Below, in pieces: positions 7,835-17,557 of a DNA stretch of 64,000 nt. The DNA lies in contig NZ_JAMKOJ010000007.1 in the NCBI RefSeq assembly GCF_023700755.1, positions 205,614 to 269,613 of the forward strand, written 5' to 3'. How positions within the stretch are numbered: position 1 is the first letter of the stretch; the number at the start of each line of letters is the position of its first letter. A program made the translations under genes and the position numbers. The notes below the pieces were generated by a model that searched no databases, was not told where the DNA came from, and was given only the letters and a program-made list of their open reading frames with translations. Origin of the DNA: Allorhizobium sonneratiae (GTDB taxonomy: Bacteria; Pseudomonadota; Alphaproteobacteria; Rhizobiales; Rhizobiaceae).

Positions 7835-8764
7835 TCACTCTTTTTTGTCGAGCGCGTGGCGACCGAAATCCGGCACGTCGACATCCTGACCGGCTTCGAC
7901 GATGGAGCGGCGGATGGCGCGGGTGCGGCTGAACAATTCGTAAAGCTTGTCACCTTCGCCCCAACGGATGGCCCTTTGCAGGTAGGCGAGGTCTTCGGAA
8001 AACCGCGCCAGCATTTCCAGAATGGCATCCTTGTTGTGCAGGCAGACATCGCGCCACATGGTCGGGTCGGAGGCGGCCAGACGGGTAAAGTCGCGGAAAC
8101 CGGAGGCGGAATATTGGATCACTTCCGATTCCGTCACCGTCTGCAGATCGTCCGCCGTGCCAACGATATTGTAGGCGATGATATGCGGCAGATGCGAGAC
8201 GATGGCCAGAACCTTGTCATGATGTTGCGGGTCCATCTCGTCGACCCGCGAGCCCAACGCCTCCCAGAAACCGCGCAGGCGGGCAAGCGCTTCGGCATCT
8301 GTGTCCGGCAGGGGCGTGAAGATGCACCAGCGGCCCTTGAACAGGCCGGAAAATCCGGCATCGGGGCCGGATTTTTCCGTGCCGGCCAGCGGGTGTCCGG
8401 GAATGAAATGCACATGGCTCGGCAGATGGGGCTGCATCTGGGCAATGACCGAGGCCTTGGTCGAGCCGACATCGGTGACGATGGTGCCCGGGCGCAGATG
8501 CGGGGCAATCTGTAAGGCCACGCTTTCCGAGGCGCCGACCGGCACCGAGACAATCACCAGATCGGCGCCCTTGACGGCTTCTGCCGCCGAGGTGGTGTAA
8601 AAATCGCCAAGCCGCAGTTCCTCGGCCCGCTCCAGCGTTGCAGCCGACCGGGTGGAGACGACGATTTCACTGGCAAGTCCCAGCTTGCGCACATCGCGCG
8701 CAATCGATGAACCGATCAGGCCAATGCCGATCAGGGCGATGCGTTTGAACGGCTGGATGCTCAT
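7835..8764 (-). CDS. tyrC: Prephenate/arogenate (cyclohexadienyl) dehydrogenase
   Basis: 309 residues. An N-terminal NAD(P) Rossmann fold with [15 protein letters not shown], then DVGSTKASV and the conserved [15 protein letters not shown] substrate segment of the TyrA dehydrogenase family, followed by the helical dimerisation domain ([17 protein letters not shown]). It oxidatively decarboxylates prephenate or arogenate in tyrosine synthesis. No chorismate mutase or ACT domain is present. The start overlaps the hisC stop by 4 bp (ATGA), so hisC and tyrC form an operon. Confidence 0.93.
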   Translation of the reverse strand: MSIQPFKRIALIGIGLIGSSIARDVRKLGLASEIVVSTRSAATLERAEELRLGDFYTTSAAEAVKGADLVIVSVPVGASESVALQIAPHLRPGTIVTDVGSTKASVIAQMQPHLPSHVHFIPGHPLAGTEKSGPDAGFSGLFKGRWCIFTPLPDTDAEALARLRGFWEALGSRVDEMDPQHHDKVLAIVSHLPHIIAYNIVGTADDLQTVTESEVIQYSASGFRDFTRLAASDPTMWRDVCLHNKDAILEMLARFSEDLAYLQRAIRWGEGDKLYELFSRTRAIRRSIVEAGQDVDVPDFGRHALDKKE

Positions 8765-9870
8765 GCGGCCTGTCCCATAAAATCTGTAAGGGCGGCAATG
8801 ACGCCGAGATTGGCCTCTTGCGTGCCGATCGACATGCGCAGGGCATTGTTGAAGCCGTAAGCGCGCACAGCACGCAGGATAAAGCCGCGCCTCGTGAGAA
8901 AGTCATCGGCCTCTGCTGCCCGCTTGCCATCCTCATCGGGGAAGTGGATCAGCAGGAAATTGGTGACCGAAGGTGTGACCTTGAGATCCAGAGCCGTGAA
9001 TTCGTCCGTCAGCCGATGGATCCAGCTGACGTTGAAATCAGCCGCCTGATGGGCAAAATCGCGGTCGAGAATGGCTTCAGCGCCTGCGGCAATCGCCGGA
9101 GCGCTGAGATTGAAGGGGCCGCGCACCCGGTTGACGGCATCGATGACGGCGGCAGGCGCATACATCCAGCCGATGCGCAGCGCCGCCAGCCCATGGATTT
9201 TGGAGAAGGTACGGGTCATGACGACATTGCGGTTTTCCGAAACGATTTCCAGCCCGGCTTCATAGTCGTTGCGGCGAACATATTCGGCGTAAGCGGCATC
9301 CAGCACCAAAAGCACATGCTTCGGCAGACCGGCAACAAGACGACGGATTTCCGACCCCGGCAGATAGGTGCCGGTCGGATTGCCGGGATTGGCGATGAAC
9401 ACCATTTTCGTGCGTTCCGTCACGGCGGCGAGAATGGCGTCGACGTCAACGTGGCAGTCATGCTCTTTGACGGTCACGGGTGTGGCGCCAGCCGCAGTGA
9501 TCTGGATCTTGTAGACGAGGAAGCCGTGCTCGGTGATGATCGCTTCGTCGCCTGCGCCGAGATAGGTGTGGGCGAGCAATCCCAGAAGTTCGTCGGAACC
9601 GTTGCCGCAGAGGAGATTGCCCGGATTGAGGCCGTAAACGCTGGCGATTGCTTCGCGCAGCTTCATGGCCTGGCCATCGGGATAGAGTTCCAGACTGGAG
9701 GCTGCCTGACGAAAGGCGTCAATGGCGCGGGGGCTCGGTCCGAGTGGCGTTTCGTTGGAGGACAGCTTGTACACCTTCTCGACACCCGGCGCATGTTCCT
9801 TGCCCGGCACATAGGCGGCAATATCGAGAATGCCCGGACGCGGAACGGGCTGGTTCATGTCGCTGACCAT
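8761..9870 (-). CDS. hisC: Histidinol-phosphate aminotransferase
   Basis: 369-residue PLP-dependent aminotransferase (fold type I). The PLP lysine is in [17 protein letters not shown], the phosphate-binding Asn/Asp residues are in [14 protein letters not shown] and [13 protein letters not shown], and the N-terminal [14 protein letters not shown] is characteristic of HisC. It makes histidinol phosphate in histidine synthesis; the pairing with tyrC suggests it may also transaminate prephenate or aromatic keto acids. The ATG at 9879 sits directly on the AGCAGG ribosome-binding sequence, whereas ATG 9870 lies 9 bp after it, so I use 9870. Confidence 0.92.
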   Translation of the reverse strand: MVSDMNQPVPRPGILDIAAYVPGKEHAPGVEKVYKLSSNETPLGPSPRAIDAFRQAASSLELYPDGQAMKLREAIASVYGLNPGNLLCGNGSDELLGLLAHTYLGAGDEAIITEHGFLVYKIQITAAGATPVTVKEHDCHVDVDAILAAVTERTKMVFIANPGNPTGTYLPGSEIRRLVAGLPKHVLLVLDAAYAEYVRRNDYEAGLEIVSENRNVVMTRTFSKIHGLAALRIGWMYAPAAVIDAVNRVRGPFNLSAPAIAAGAEAILDRDFAHQAADFNVSWIHRLTDEFTALDLKVTPSVTNFLLIHFPDEDGKRAAEADDFLTRRGFILRAVRAYGFNNALRMSIGTQEANLGVIAALTDFMGQAA

Positions 9871-9911
9871 GATTGTCATCCTGCTGATCGACTGGAAAAG
9901 AATGGGATCGC

Positions 9912-10703
9912 TTACCCCGGAACAGTTATTTTGTCGAGGGTGCGCCGCAGCGCTGATGAAGCCTCGCGGGTGCTGGGAATGCCCTGTGGCGCAAGCACCG
10001 GGGCAAAGACCCGGCGTGAGGCGCGCACGGCAAGCGGCAGGCCCTGATAGAGCCGTTTTTGCGCTTCCACGATGATCACGCCGGCAAAAACAGGCGATAC
10101 GACACGACCGAAGCGCTCGAAAGCGCCGCGCAACCCCAGCACGGTTTTCGAGCGTGAGGGCGGAAAAAACAGCGCCTCCGCCGTTGCTCCCGGTGTGAAA
10201 TTGGTTTCCCGCAACAATTCCGTCAACTGACCGCGCGAATAGGGACGCCCCGAACCGAAGGGCGTATGTTCCATGCGCGCCCAGACCCCGCGCCGGTTCG
10301 GAACGACGATGACCAGACGTCCGCCGGGGGCGAGAATGCGCCAGATTTCCTTCAGCGTCTCACGCGGATTTTCAGCAAATTCCAGCGAATGCACCATCAG
10401 CACCCTGTCGATGGAACTGTCCGGCAGCGGCAATTCCTCATCGAAGACCAGCGCCGTTGCCGATAGTTCGCCCGGTGGCCAGTTCACCGCACCTTGTCCT
10501 GCGGGCATGAAGGCAAATGTCCGTTCGGTATCGGCGCGAAAGTGGTCGAGATAGGGAATGGAATAGCCAAGGCCGACCAGCCGCTCTTCCGGCAGTGGCG
10601 GCCAAATCGAGGCGAGCGCCATGGTGATCGACTGCCCTGTCAGTCTGCCGAGGGGCGAATGATAAAACTGGCGTAAATCGACGATATCCACATGCATGGG
10701 CAT
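9912..10703 (-). CDS. SAM-dependent class I methyltransferase
   Basis: 263 residues with a Methyltransf_11-like core: [14 protein letters not shown] is the motif-I strand, [19 protein letters not shown] is motif IV, and [32 protein letters not shown] follows. The glycine-rich loop is relaxed (GLGYS). No substrate is assignable. It lies in tandem upstream of hisC (42-bp gap) and divergent from gloB. Two close ATGs (10703, 10697) are possible starts; neither has a clear ribosome-binding site. Confidence 0.8.
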   Translation of the reverse strand: MPMHVDIVDLRQFYHSPLGRLTGQSITMALASIWPPLPEERLVGLGYSIPYLDHFRADTERTFAFMPAGQGAVNWPPGELSATALVFDEELPLPDSSIDRVLMVHSLEFAENPRETLKEIWRILAPGGRLVIVVPNRRGVWARMEHTPFGSGRPYSRGQLTELLRETNFTPGATAEALFFPPSRSKTVLGLRGAFERFGRVVSPVFAGVIIVEAQKRLYQGLPLAVRASRRVFAPVLAPQGIPSTREASSALRRTLDKITVPG

Positions 10704-10721
10704 ATTGTTAGCATCGGGCGG

Positions 10722-10750
10722 TTGGACATCAAGTCCCCGATGACTAGATT
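10722..10750 (+). promoter_or_regulatory. Candidate housekeeping promoter for gloB
   Basis: TTGGAC (10722-10727), 17-bp spacer, TAGATT (10745-10750), about 35 bp upstream of the gloB start. The -35 is good and the -10 moderate. Confidence 0.4.
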
Positions 10751-10786
10751 AGGGCCTATCTACAGGCAGTCAGGGAGATAGTACCG

Positions 10787-11557
10787 ATGCAAACACCGGA
10801 GATCGAAGTTTTTTCATGTCGCTCGGACAATTATGGCGTGTTGGTTCATTGCCCTGAAACCGGTCTGACGGTCTCTATCGATGCGCCGGAAGAAGGGCCA
10901 ATCATCGCCGCCGCCGAAAGACGCGGCTGGAAACTGACCCATATCTTCACCACCCATCATCACATTGACCATGTCGAGGCCAATCTGGCGCTGAAGGAGC
11001 GTTACGGTCTGGAGATCATCGGGCCGGTCAACGAGGCGGTCGCCATTCCTGGCCTTGACCGCAGCGTGGCCGATGGTGACGAATTTCTCTTCGGCCCGCA
11101 CCGGGTGCAGGTGATCGAAACGCCCGGTCATACTGCCGGTCATATCTGCTATCATTTCCCCGATGCCAAGTTGCTTTTTGCCGCCGATACGTTGTTTGCC
11201 CTTGGCTGTGGCCGCTTGTTCGAGCGTTCTGCCGCCGATATGTGGCGTTCCCTGCAGAAGCTTTGTGTGCTGCCGGATGAAACGACGATCTATTTCGGTC
11301 ACGAATATACGCTGTCCAATGCCCGTTTTGCCTTGACCATCGATCCGGACAATGAACGGCTGAAGACGCGCGCTGCCGAGATCGAGGCTCTGCGCGCCGA
11401 GGGCAGGTTTACAATTCCCACCACGCTTTATCTGGAAAAGGAAACCAATCCTTTCCTGCGCGCTGCCGATCCGAAGATCCGTCGCAACCTGATCATGGAG
11501 ACGAAGACGAATGAGGAGGTCTTTGCCGAAATCCGCAAGCGCAAGGATAATTTCTGA
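10787..11557 (+). CDS. gloB: Hydroxyacylglutathione hydrolase (glyoxalase II)
   Basis: 256-residue metallo-beta-lactamase-fold enzyme that hydrolyses S-D-lactoylglutathione, the second step of methylglyoxal detoxification. The metal-binding [11 protein letters not shown] motif, the His in [14 protein letters not shown] and the bridging Asp in [17 protein letters not shown] are all present; the C-terminal glutathione-binding domain includes [13 protein letters not shown]. Length matches the family. It overlaps the next gene by 1 bp (TGATG). Confidence 0.95.
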   Translation: MQTPEIEVFSCRSDNYGVLVHCPETGLTVSIDAPEEGPIIAAAERRGWKLTHIFTTHHHIDHVEANLALKERYGLEIIGPVNEAVAIPGLDRSVADGDEFLFGPHRVQVIETPGHTAGHICYHFPDAKLLFAADTLFALGCGRLFERSAADMWRSLQKLCVLPDETTIYFGHEYTLSNARFALTIDPDNERLKTRAAEIEALRAEGRFTIPTTLYLEKETNPFLRAADPKIRRNLIMETKTNEEVFAEIRKRKDNF

Positions 11558-11982
11558 TGGTCACGGCCGCTGAGATCATCGCTGCCCTCGACATGCTGCC
11601 GCATCCTGAAGGCGGCTGGTATAAGGAAACATTTCGCGACAGAAGCGGTGATCTGCCGCGCGGCCATTCCACCGCCATCTATTATCTGCTGGAAGCGGGG
11701 CAACGCTCTCATTGGCACAAGGTGACGGATGCGGCCGAAGTCTGGCATTATTATGCCGGTGCGCCGCTTTGCCTGCGCAGCAGCATTGACGGCCATGCTG
11801 TTGAAACCGTGACGCTGGGGCCGGATCTTCTCAAGGGTGAGCGGCCGCAGGCTGTCATTCCCGCCGGTCACTGGCAGGCGGCTGAAAGCCTTGGCGCCTT
11901 CACCCTTGTCGGCTGCACTGTCGCGCCCGGCTTCGATTTTTCCAGTTTCGTCATGGCTCCGCCCGGCTGGCAGCCGGGGTGA
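11557..11982 (+). CDS. DUF985 cupin-domain protein
   Basis: 141 residues of cupin_5/DUF985 type: MLPHPEGGWYKETFRD, TAIYYLLEAGQRSHWHKV, AAEVWHYYAGAPL and the C-terminal TLVGCTVAPGFDFSSFVMA. This is a single-domain beta-barrel whose substrate is unknown. Translationally coupled to gloB through a TGATG overlap, suggesting a linked role, though none is established. Confidence 0.88.
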   Translation: MVTAAEIIAALDMLPHPEGGWYKETFRDRSGDLPRGHSTAIYYLLEAGQRSHWHKVTDAAEVWHYYAGAPLCLRSSIDGHAVETVTLGPDLLKGERPQAVIPAGHWQAAESLGAFTLVGCTVAPGFDFSSFVMAPPGWQPG

Positions 11983-11984
11983 TG

Positions 11985-12857
11985 TCATGCGGGTTTTTGC
12001 CGCCGCATCATGCCGCTGGCGGCAAGGGCCGCCCCGCCGGTGATCAGCAGGCAGGCAATCAGAATACGCGGGCTCGGTTCACCAAAACCGAAGAGGATGA
12101 GGATCAGGGTGGAGAGAAGCGGAGCGGTGTAGCTTGCCGTGCCCAGAAGCTGGATATCGCCGTTCTTCACGCCATAATCCCAGGCATAGAAGGCTGCACC
12201 CACCGGCAAGAGGCCGAGCCCGGCAATGGCCAGCCACTGGCTGCCGCTTTCGGGCCAGACCGTGGTTTCAAGCCCGATATGGCTGATCAGCGACAGGATT
12301 GCTGTCGCCATGCAGTAAATGGTCACCACATCGGTGGAGACCGCGCCGAAGCGGCGGGTCAGCAGCGAATAACCGGACCAGGTGAAGGCGCAGGCAAAGG
12401 CGGCCCCATAGCCCAGCGCATAGGCAGGATTGAAGGCGACGCCCTCGCGCGCCACAATCAGTACGGTGCCGCCGAGGCCCGCCAGTGCGCCAGCCATATG
12501 ATACCATCGCAGTTTTTCTCCCGGCAGCAGTGCCGAACCGAAGACGATCAGCAGCGGCCAGAGATAGGCGATCAGCCCGGCTTCGACGGCTGGTGCATTG
12601 CGCAATGCCGTGAAATAGAGAAAGTGATAGCCGAAAAGGCCCGCTATGCCGGTTGCCCAGACCGGCCATGGCTGGCGAAGATTGTTCAGCCGGGCCGGGC
12701 TGGCGACGAAGGTCACGATCCCGGGCAGGCTGCCAATGGCAAAGCAGATGGCGGACAGCTGAAATGGCGGCATGGTACCCGAGGCTGCCGTCAACAGCGC
12801 CAGAAGCGACCACATGAGAATGGCGGAAAAGCCGATCAGCGTTGCCTTGACCTTCAT
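11985..12857 (-). CDS. EamA/DMT-family permease (YddG-like)
   Basis: 290 residues with ten predicted hydrophobic helices in two EamA repeats. The N-terminus (ATLIGFSAILMWSLLALLTAASG) and the second-half segment (LARLPVG-like GLGLLPVGAAFYAWDYGVKNGDIQLLG) resemble the aromatic amino acid exporter YddG, but the substrate cannot be assigned. It is convergent with the cupin gene with only 2 bp between the stops and shares direction with the DUF3108 gene upstream. Confidence 0.85.
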   Translation of the reverse strand: MKVKATLIGFSAILMWSLLALLTAASGTMPPFQLSAICFAIGSLPGIVTFVASPARLNNLRQPWPVWATGIAGLFGYHFLYFTALRNAPAVEAGLIAYLWPLLIVFGSALLPGEKLRWYHMAGALAGLGGTVLIVAREGVAFNPAYALGYGAAFACAFTWSGYSLLTRRFGAVSTDVVTIYCMATAILSLISHIGLETTVWPESGSQWLAIAGLGLLPVGAAFYAWDYGVKNGDIQLLGTASYTAPLLSTLILILFGFGEPSPRILIACLLITGGAALAASGMMRRQKPA

Positions 12858-12868
12858 TATGCTTCCTG

Positions 12869-13648
12869 TCAGGGGCCGAATTTGGTTGCGGTAATCGAAA
12901 GCGGTCCGATGCGGGTGGGAATGCGCGCATAGACAGGCGCATATAAGTTCATTGTGCCGGTCGGCGCAAACCAGATTTCCATGGAGGTGGCCTTGCGCAG
13001 ATACTCGATATCGTCGCGGCCACGGCTGTAGCCGGATTTCGGCACATAGCGCACGCCGCAGACGATGGCCTCGCCAGAGGTTTTTCCCGCGCTGAAGCTT
13101 GCCTTGCCCTTGGGCGAGAGCACAAGATCGAGACGGCTTTCGCCATCATAGATCGGCAGGGTCTGGTGGCAGAGATTGGCATTGCCGGGCAGGATCAGTC
13201 CGCCCAGCGGATCAAGCACACTCTTGAGGTCGGCAGGGCTGACCGGGATCCAGCGATCGGGATCGCGATGCGGTTCGGGTGCGATGGTTGTTCTGGTTAC
13301 GTCGCCATGGCTATAGCCGACGTCATAGATGCGGGTTTTCTTGCCGCGGGTATAAACCAGCCGATAGGTGCTTGGAGAAAGCCGGTCGCCTACGATCTGG
13401 CCCTTCACGGTGGTGGTGGCCAGAAGGCTGACAAACAGAGTGGTGATCCCGGCAGACGAAATCGTGCCGGTGATGGAGTAGGACGGCGTGTCTATGTCCG
13501 TGGCGAAGGCTGCGCGCGCCACGGGAATACCGAGAATGGTGACGCGATATTCGGTGGTTGTCCGCGTGGCCGCCCAGACCGGTGACGATGTCTGGCCGAT
13601 GGTCATGGCGAGGAGGCAGGCCGTCAGGTGGAAGCGAAAAACACGCAT
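12869..13648 (-). CDS. DUF3108 periplasmic protein
   Basis: 259 residues with a signal peptide (FHLTACLLAMTIGQTSSPVWA). The mature part is beta-rich with TEYRVTILGIPVARAAFATDI at its start and IYDGESRLDLVLSPKG in the middle, typical of DUF3108. Function unknown. I start at ATG 13648 because the signal peptide then sits at the N-terminus; an ATG 48 bp upstream would bury it. Divergent from rpmB. Confidence 0.82.
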   Translation of the reverse strand: MRVFRFHLTACLLAMTIGQTSSPVWAATRTTTEYRVTILGIPVARAAFATDIDTPSYSITGTISSAGITTLFVSLLATTTVKGQIVGDRLSPSTYRLVYTRGKKTRIYDVGYSHGDVTRTTIAPEPHRDPDRWIPVSPADLKSVLDPLGGLILPGNANLCHQTLPIYDGESRLDLVLSPKGKASFSAGKTSGEAIVCGVRYVPKSGYSRGRDDIEYLRKATSMEIWFAPTGTMNLYAPVYARIPTRIGPLSITATKFGP

Positions 13649-13720
13649 GGCAAGACACCGGAGTGAAACAGAAGATGGTATGATTATGCCTGTCACTGTG
13701 GCAGGACCATAACCGAAAGA

Positions 13721-13755
13721 CAGGCCAAATACGGCAAATGCTGACGTTTGGCCTG
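13721..13755. promoter_or_regulatory. Inverted repeat in the divergent DUF3108-rpmB region
   Basis: CAGGCCAAA / TTTGGCCTG, a perfect 9-bp inverted repeat with a 17-bp centre, ending 10 bp before the rpmB -35 box. It could be an operator or an mRNA leader hairpin for the divergent gene. Confidence 0.3.
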
Positions 13756-13764
13756 AAGTTTGGC

Positions 13765-13793
13765 TTGACGTGGGGCCGCAAGCTGACTATAGA
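13765..13793 (+). promoter_or_regulatory. Strong housekeeping promoter of rpmB
   Basis: TTGACG (13765-13770), exact 17-bp spacer, TATAGA (13788-13793), about 90 bp before the rpmB start. One of the best sigma-70-type promoters in the window, as expected for a ribosomal protein gene. Confidence 0.75.
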
Positions 13794-13881
13794 ACCGCAA
13801 CTTTCCAATCAGACCGCGTTGGATTGCGACCCCGCATTGATCGGGCTGCATTCCGATTGCCAAGAAGAAAATAGGTGCACA

Positions 13882-14175
13882 ATGTCCCGTGTTTGCGAAT
13901 TGACCGGCAAGGGCGTCCAGTCGGGCAACAATGTCAGCCATGCCAATAACAAGACCCGTCGCCGGTTCCTGCCGAACCTGTGCGATGTCACGCTGATCTC
14001 CGACGTTCTCGGCCAGCGTTATCGTCTGCGCGTTTCCGCTGCTGCTCTGCGTTCTGTCGAGCATCGCGGTGGTCTCGATGCCTTCCTGCTGAAGGCTGAC
14101 GAAAAGCAGCTGTCGATGCGCGCCCGCCTGCTGCGTCGCCAGATCGTCAAGAAGGGCGCTGAAGCAGCAGCCTGA
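13882..14175 (+). CDS. rpmB: 50S ribosomal protein L28
   Basis: 97 residues, very basic: [25 protein letters not shown] is the classic L28 N-terminus, followed by [13 protein letters not shown] and the alphaproteobacterial C-terminal extension with [16 protein letters not shown]. It is a structural component of the large ribosomal subunit. Transcribed alone, from a near-consensus promoter to a terminator 38 bp downstream. Confidence 0.97.
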   Translation: MSRVCELTGKGVQSGNNVSHANNKTRRRFLPNLCDVTLISDVLGQRYRLRVSAAALRSVEHRGGLDAFLLKADEKQLSMRARLLRRQIVKKGAEAAA

Positions 14176-14213
14176 TTGTCGAACTTCGGTTTGCCAGACT
14201 TTTGATTGCAATG

Positions 14214-14250
14214 AACCTGAATGGCCTGCCGTTCAGGTTTTTTGCGTTTT
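14214..14250 (+). terminator. Rho-independent terminator of rpmB
   Basis: AACCTGAA (14214-14221) and TTCAGGTT (14232-14239) form a perfect stem, extended by GGC/GCC, followed by TTTTTTGCGTTTT. Confidence 0.85.
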
Positions 14251-14273
14251 ATCGTCTCGTCTGCCTCTGCCTG

Positions 14274-14285
14274 TGACTTAAGTCA
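14274..14285. promoter_or_regulatory. FNR/FixK-type dyad upstream of the DoxX gene
   Basis: TGACTTAAGTCA is a perfect 12-bp palindrome; in context GTGAC-TTAA-GTCAA differs by one base from a symmetric TTGAC-N4-GTCAA box of the CRP/FNR family. It lies about 73 bp before the DoxX-type gene. Confidence 0.35.
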
Positions 14286-14357
14286 AAAGCAAGTGGCCAA
14301 TCCTCGCTTATCTTGCGTTCAGACACTGTCTTGAGCCATTTTTTAGAGGATAACGCC

Positions 14358-14852
14358 ATGATGACAATCGATAGATCGACCCAGGCCGAACGCATTCTGC
14401 TGGCCCTTATTCGCATTTCCATTGGCTGGGTATTTTTGTGGGCCTCGATCCACCATTTCGGCAATAACGCCTATGTTGGAAATTTTCTGTCCGGCACCAA
14501 GACCTTCCACTTTCTCTATGGCCCGCTCGCCCAATCGTCTTTTCTGCCGGTTGTGGCCTTCCTGGTGGAATATGGCCATATGCTGATCGGCCTGTCGCTG
14601 ATCTCCGGCCTGTTCGTGCGCGCCAGCGCCCCCTTCGCCATCCTGATCATGGTGACCTATTGGACGGCGCATATGGATTTTCCCTATATCGACAATGTCA
14701 ATGACTTCATGATCGATTATCATCTCATCTATGCGCTTGCGCTGGGTGTGTTGATCCTGCGGCGTGCTGGCCACTATTACGGTCTCGACGGTCTTGTGGC
14801 CCGCCTGCCTGTCTATGAGCAGAACAAGGCACTGCATTGGCTTGCTGCCTAG
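14358..14852 (+). CDS. DoxX-family membrane protein
   Basis: 164 residues with four hydrophobic helices (LLALIRISIGWVFLWASI, FLPVVAFLVEYGHMLIGLSLI, SAPFAILIMVTYWTAHM, YHLIYALALGVLILRRAG), the DoxX/DoxD layout, including the helix-1 Arg and the conserved HHFGN segment. Family members are associated with quinone-linked or oxidative-stress functions, but the role here is unknown. ATG 14358 follows AGAGGA. A possible oxygen-regulator site lies upstream; a palindromic element follows the stop. Confidence 0.8.
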   Translation: MMTIDRSTQAERILLALIRISIGWVFLWASIHHFGNNAYVGNFLSGTKTFHFLYGPLAQSSFLPVVAFLVEYGHMLIGLSLISGLFVRASAPFAILIMVTYWTAHMDFPYIDNVNDFMIDYHLIYALALGVLILRRAGHYYGLDGLVARLPVYEQNKALHWLAA

Positions 14853-14854
14853 AG

Positions 14855-14937
14855 AATTTGCAGGAAAACTGCATAGCGGTTTTCCGTCCGGAAATGCCCT
14901 AGCAGGTCCACAACCGCTGCTTTGGTCAGCGGTTGTG
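14855..14937. repeat. Palindromic element plus hairpin between convergent genes
   Basis: First hairpin: GGAAAACTGCATAGCGGTTTTCC at about 14863-14885, sharing its outer core with other palindromes in this window. Second hairpin: CACAACCGCTG (14909-14919) / CAGCGGTTGTG (14927-14937), a perfect 11-bp stem. They fill the gap between the convergent DoxX and histidine-phosphatase genes and may serve as terminators, but no T run is present. Confidence 0.6.
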
Positions 14938-14943
14938 CCATGA

Positions 14944-15507
14944 TCAAAACGGTGTGGCGCTGTCGCCGGATAGCAGGCAGGGGCAAAGCATCTGATAGGA
15001 AAAGCTGCTGTCTCCGGCTTTGCGGTCGAACTGCAGGACGACATCGTATCGGTCTCCCGGCCATGTCGTCGGGGGGCTGATGCCGGATTTCAGCGGCAGC
15101 TGCGGAATGATGGCATCGACAATCGCCTTGTGCTCCCAGGAGACGAGAACAGCACCGCTCAAGCCCAGCAGGTCCGTCACAAGAGCGGCTTCTTCTCCCT
15201 TGGCAAAACGATCGTCCGGGCCTGCAAGGCCGAGCCGCTCGGAAAAGGGCAGGGCGGTTTCATAAGGGCGGCTGCTCTCTTTGGGATTGTCGACTGTCGC
15301 CGGTTTGGCGGCATAGACGGTTTGTGGAATCTGGCCCGCTCCGCCATTGATAAAAAATGCAGCCCAGGCACCGGCGCGCTGCCAGCCGCGAATGACCAGA
15401 GAGTGTTTGTCCTCAACACCGTCGGCGTTCAGGCCCGGTCCTGGCCAGGACTCCCCCGGTTTTTCGCTGTGGCGGATGATGTAAAGGGTCAGCGCTGTTT
15501 CGGCCAT
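14944..15507 (-). CDS. Histidine phosphatase superfamily protein
   Basis: 187 residues. The RH catalytic motif is in LYIIRHSEKPG at the N-terminus and the second catalytic His is in GAVLVSWEHKAI; RPYETALPFSERLGL carries the conserved Arg. Phosphoglycerate-mutase-like fold of unknown substrate. No signal peptide. A long AT-rich leader separates it from the cobT 3' end. Confidence 0.82.
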   Translation of the reverse strand: MAETALTLYIIRHSEKPGESWPGPGLNADGVEDKHSLVIRGWQRAGAWAAFFINGGAGQIPQTVYAAKPATVDNPKESSRPYETALPFSERLGLAGPDDRFAKGEEAALVTDLLGLSGAVLVSWEHKAIVDAIIPQLPLKSGISPPTTWPGDRYDVVLQFDRKAGDSSFSYQMLCPCLLSGDSATPF

Positions 15508-15644
15508 GCTTCATTGCCCTTTTCCGAGAGTATCAAAAAAATATCCGCATCGATGGAAAGCCATCCATGCGGATTGTAAAATCTTAAATTGTGTATTTTT
15601 CTTTGAAACACTTATCAAGTGTTGTTTTCGTTGTCAGAGCGGTT

Positions 15645-17543
15645 TCAGCCGGTCCGACGGTAGGTACCGAGCGGGCTTCTGGCGGGCTTGTCGTCAAAGA
15701 GCGAGGCGAGCTGTTCGGTGATGGCGCCTGCCAGTTCATCGGCATCGACAATCGTGACGGCGCGGCGATAATAGCGTGTGACGTCATGGCCGATGCCGAT
15801 GGCGAGCAGTTCCACCGGCGAGCGCGTCTCGATCTGATCGATCACAGCACGCAGGTGCCGTTCAAGATAATTGCCCGGATTGACCGACAGCGTCGAATCG
15901 TCGACCGGGGCGCCATCGGAAATCATCATCATGATCTTGCGCTGCTCGCGCCGACCGATCAGGCGGTTATGCGCCCACATCAGCGCTTCACCGTCGATAT
16001 TTTCCTTGAGCAGACCCTCGCGCATCATCAGGCCGAGATTGCGGCGCGAGCGCCGCCAGGGGGCATCAGCGGATTTATAGACGATATGGCGCAGATCGTT
16101 CAGCCGTCCGGGCATGGGCGGCTTGCCGCTTGCCAGCCATTGTTCGCGGCTCTGCCCGCCCTTCCAGGCCTTGGTGGTGAAGCCCAGAATTTCGACCTTG
16201 ACGCCGCAGCGTTCCAGCGTGCGGGCGAGAATATCGGCGCATGTGGCCGCCACTGTGATTGGCCGTCCACGCATCGAGCCTGAATTGTCGATCACCAGCG
16301 AGACAACCGTGTCGCGGAATTTCGTATCTTTTTCCAGCTTGAAGGAGAGCGGCTGCATCGGATCAATGATCATCCGCGTCAGCCGGGCCGGGTCGAGATA
16401 GCCTTCTTCCAGATCGAAATCCCAGGAGCGGTTCTGCTGCGCCATCAGGCGGCGCTGCAGGCGGTTGGCCAGTCGTCCGACCGCGCCCTGAAGATGAGCA
16501 AGCTGCTTGTCGAGAAAGGCGCGCAGCCGGTCCAGCTCAGCTTCGTCGCACAGATCCTCCGCGCCGACCTCCTCGTCGAAGGCTTCGGTGAAGACGTGAT
16601 AATCGACCTTTTCGTTGAAATCGTCGAAAGGGCTTGCCGGACGGCGCATCTCGCCGGGGGTTTCGCTGTCCTCGTCGCCCTCGTCGCTCATATCGTCGTC
16701 GGAAATTTCGGCGCCGTCCATCTCGCCGTCTTCCATCTGCTCTTCCGCCGCTTCGCTTTCATCGGCGGGGGCGCTTTCGGCTCCGGCTTCCTCCTGAGAG
16801 TTTTCCTGCTCTTCCTCGCCGCTGCGCTGCTGATCTTCCTCGGAGAGATCCTCGTCCTCGGCTTCGTCCGCCTCATCGCCGAAATCCTCGGCCATCTGCA
16901 TGGCCGACAGCATATGACGGATCACTCGGGCAAAGGCCTGCTGGTCTTCGACAACATCGGCGAGACCGGCAAAATCGCCAGCCGCCTTTTCCTCCAGGAA
17001 AGGCCGCCACAAATCGAGCACCTTGCCAGCGCTTTCGGGCGGTTTCTGACCGGTCAGTGCCTCGCGCACCATCATGGCAACCGCTTCGGAAAGCGGTGCA
17101 TCCTCGCGCTTTTCGATGCCGGAGAAATTCGCCTTGGCGTATTTTTCGGTGTTCATCGAATGAAGATTGTTGGCAACGCCCTTCATCCGCATGGCGCCGA
17201 TCGATTCCACCCGCGCCTGTTCCACCGCATCGAAAACGCTGCGGGCATCGGTCCCTTCGGGGGCCATGGCGCTGTGAATTTTCTGATCATGGCAGGCAAG
17301 GCGCAACGCCATGGAATCGCCCAGCCCGCGGGTGACGGCCAGTTCATGGGCGGTTGGCCGTTTCGACAGTTCCGGCAGGCGCATGCGTTCGCCAGCAAGC
17401 CCCGGACGCTCATTGGCGAAGGAGACTTCCACCGCAGCGTCTCCGGCAATGGAGCGCACACAGCCGGTTATCGCCCGCTTGACCGGCTCCATATCCGGCG
17501 CAGCACCGGGCCTTGCTTGTGAATTGTCACCGCGACCTGCCAT
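15645..17543 (-). CDS. cobT: Aerobic cobaltochelatase subunit CobT
   Basis: 632 residues. With CobN and CobS it inserts Co2+ into hydrogenobyrinate a,c-diamide in aerobic cobalamin synthesis. Layout: helical N-terminal domain (about 1-210), a strongly acidic linker (about 220-310, rich in Glu/Asp), and a C-terminal VWA domain whose MIDAS motif is [13 protein letters not shown] 17543 has GAGAAGGG upstream; earlier in-frame codons give a basic stretch without family features. It follows cobS by 14 bp in the same operon. Confidence 0.95.
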   Translation of the reverse strand: MAGRGDNSQARPGAAPDMEPVKRAITGCVRSIAGDAAVEVSFANERPGLAGERMRLPELSKRPTAHELAVTRGLGDSMALRLACHDQKIHSAMAPEGTDARSVFDAVEQARVESIGAMRMKGVANNLHSMNTEKYAKANFSGIEKREDAPLSEAVAMMVREALTGQKPPESAGKVLDLWRPFLEEKAAGDFAGLADVVEDQQAFARVIRHMLSAMQMAEDFGDEADEAEDEDLSEEDQQRSGEEEQENSQEEAGAESAPADESEAAEEQMEDGEMDGAEISDDDMSDEGDEDSETPGEMRRPASPFDDFNEKVDYHVFTEAFDEEVGAEDLCDEAELDRLRAFLDKQLAHLQGAVGRLANRLQRRLMAQQNRSWDFDLEEGYLDPARLTRMIIDPMQPLSFKLEKDTKFRDTVVSLVIDNSGSMRGRPITVAATCADILARTLERCGVKVEILGFTTKAWKGGQSREQWLASGKPPMPGRLNDLRHIVYKSADAPWRRSRRNLGLMMREGLLKENIDGEALMWAHNRLIGRREQRKIMMMISDGAPVDDSTLSVNPGNYLERHLRAVIDQIETRSPVELLAIGIGHDVTRYYRRAVTIVDADELAGAITEQLASLFDDKPARSPLGTYRRTG

Positions 17544-17557
17544 GATCCCTTCTCCGC

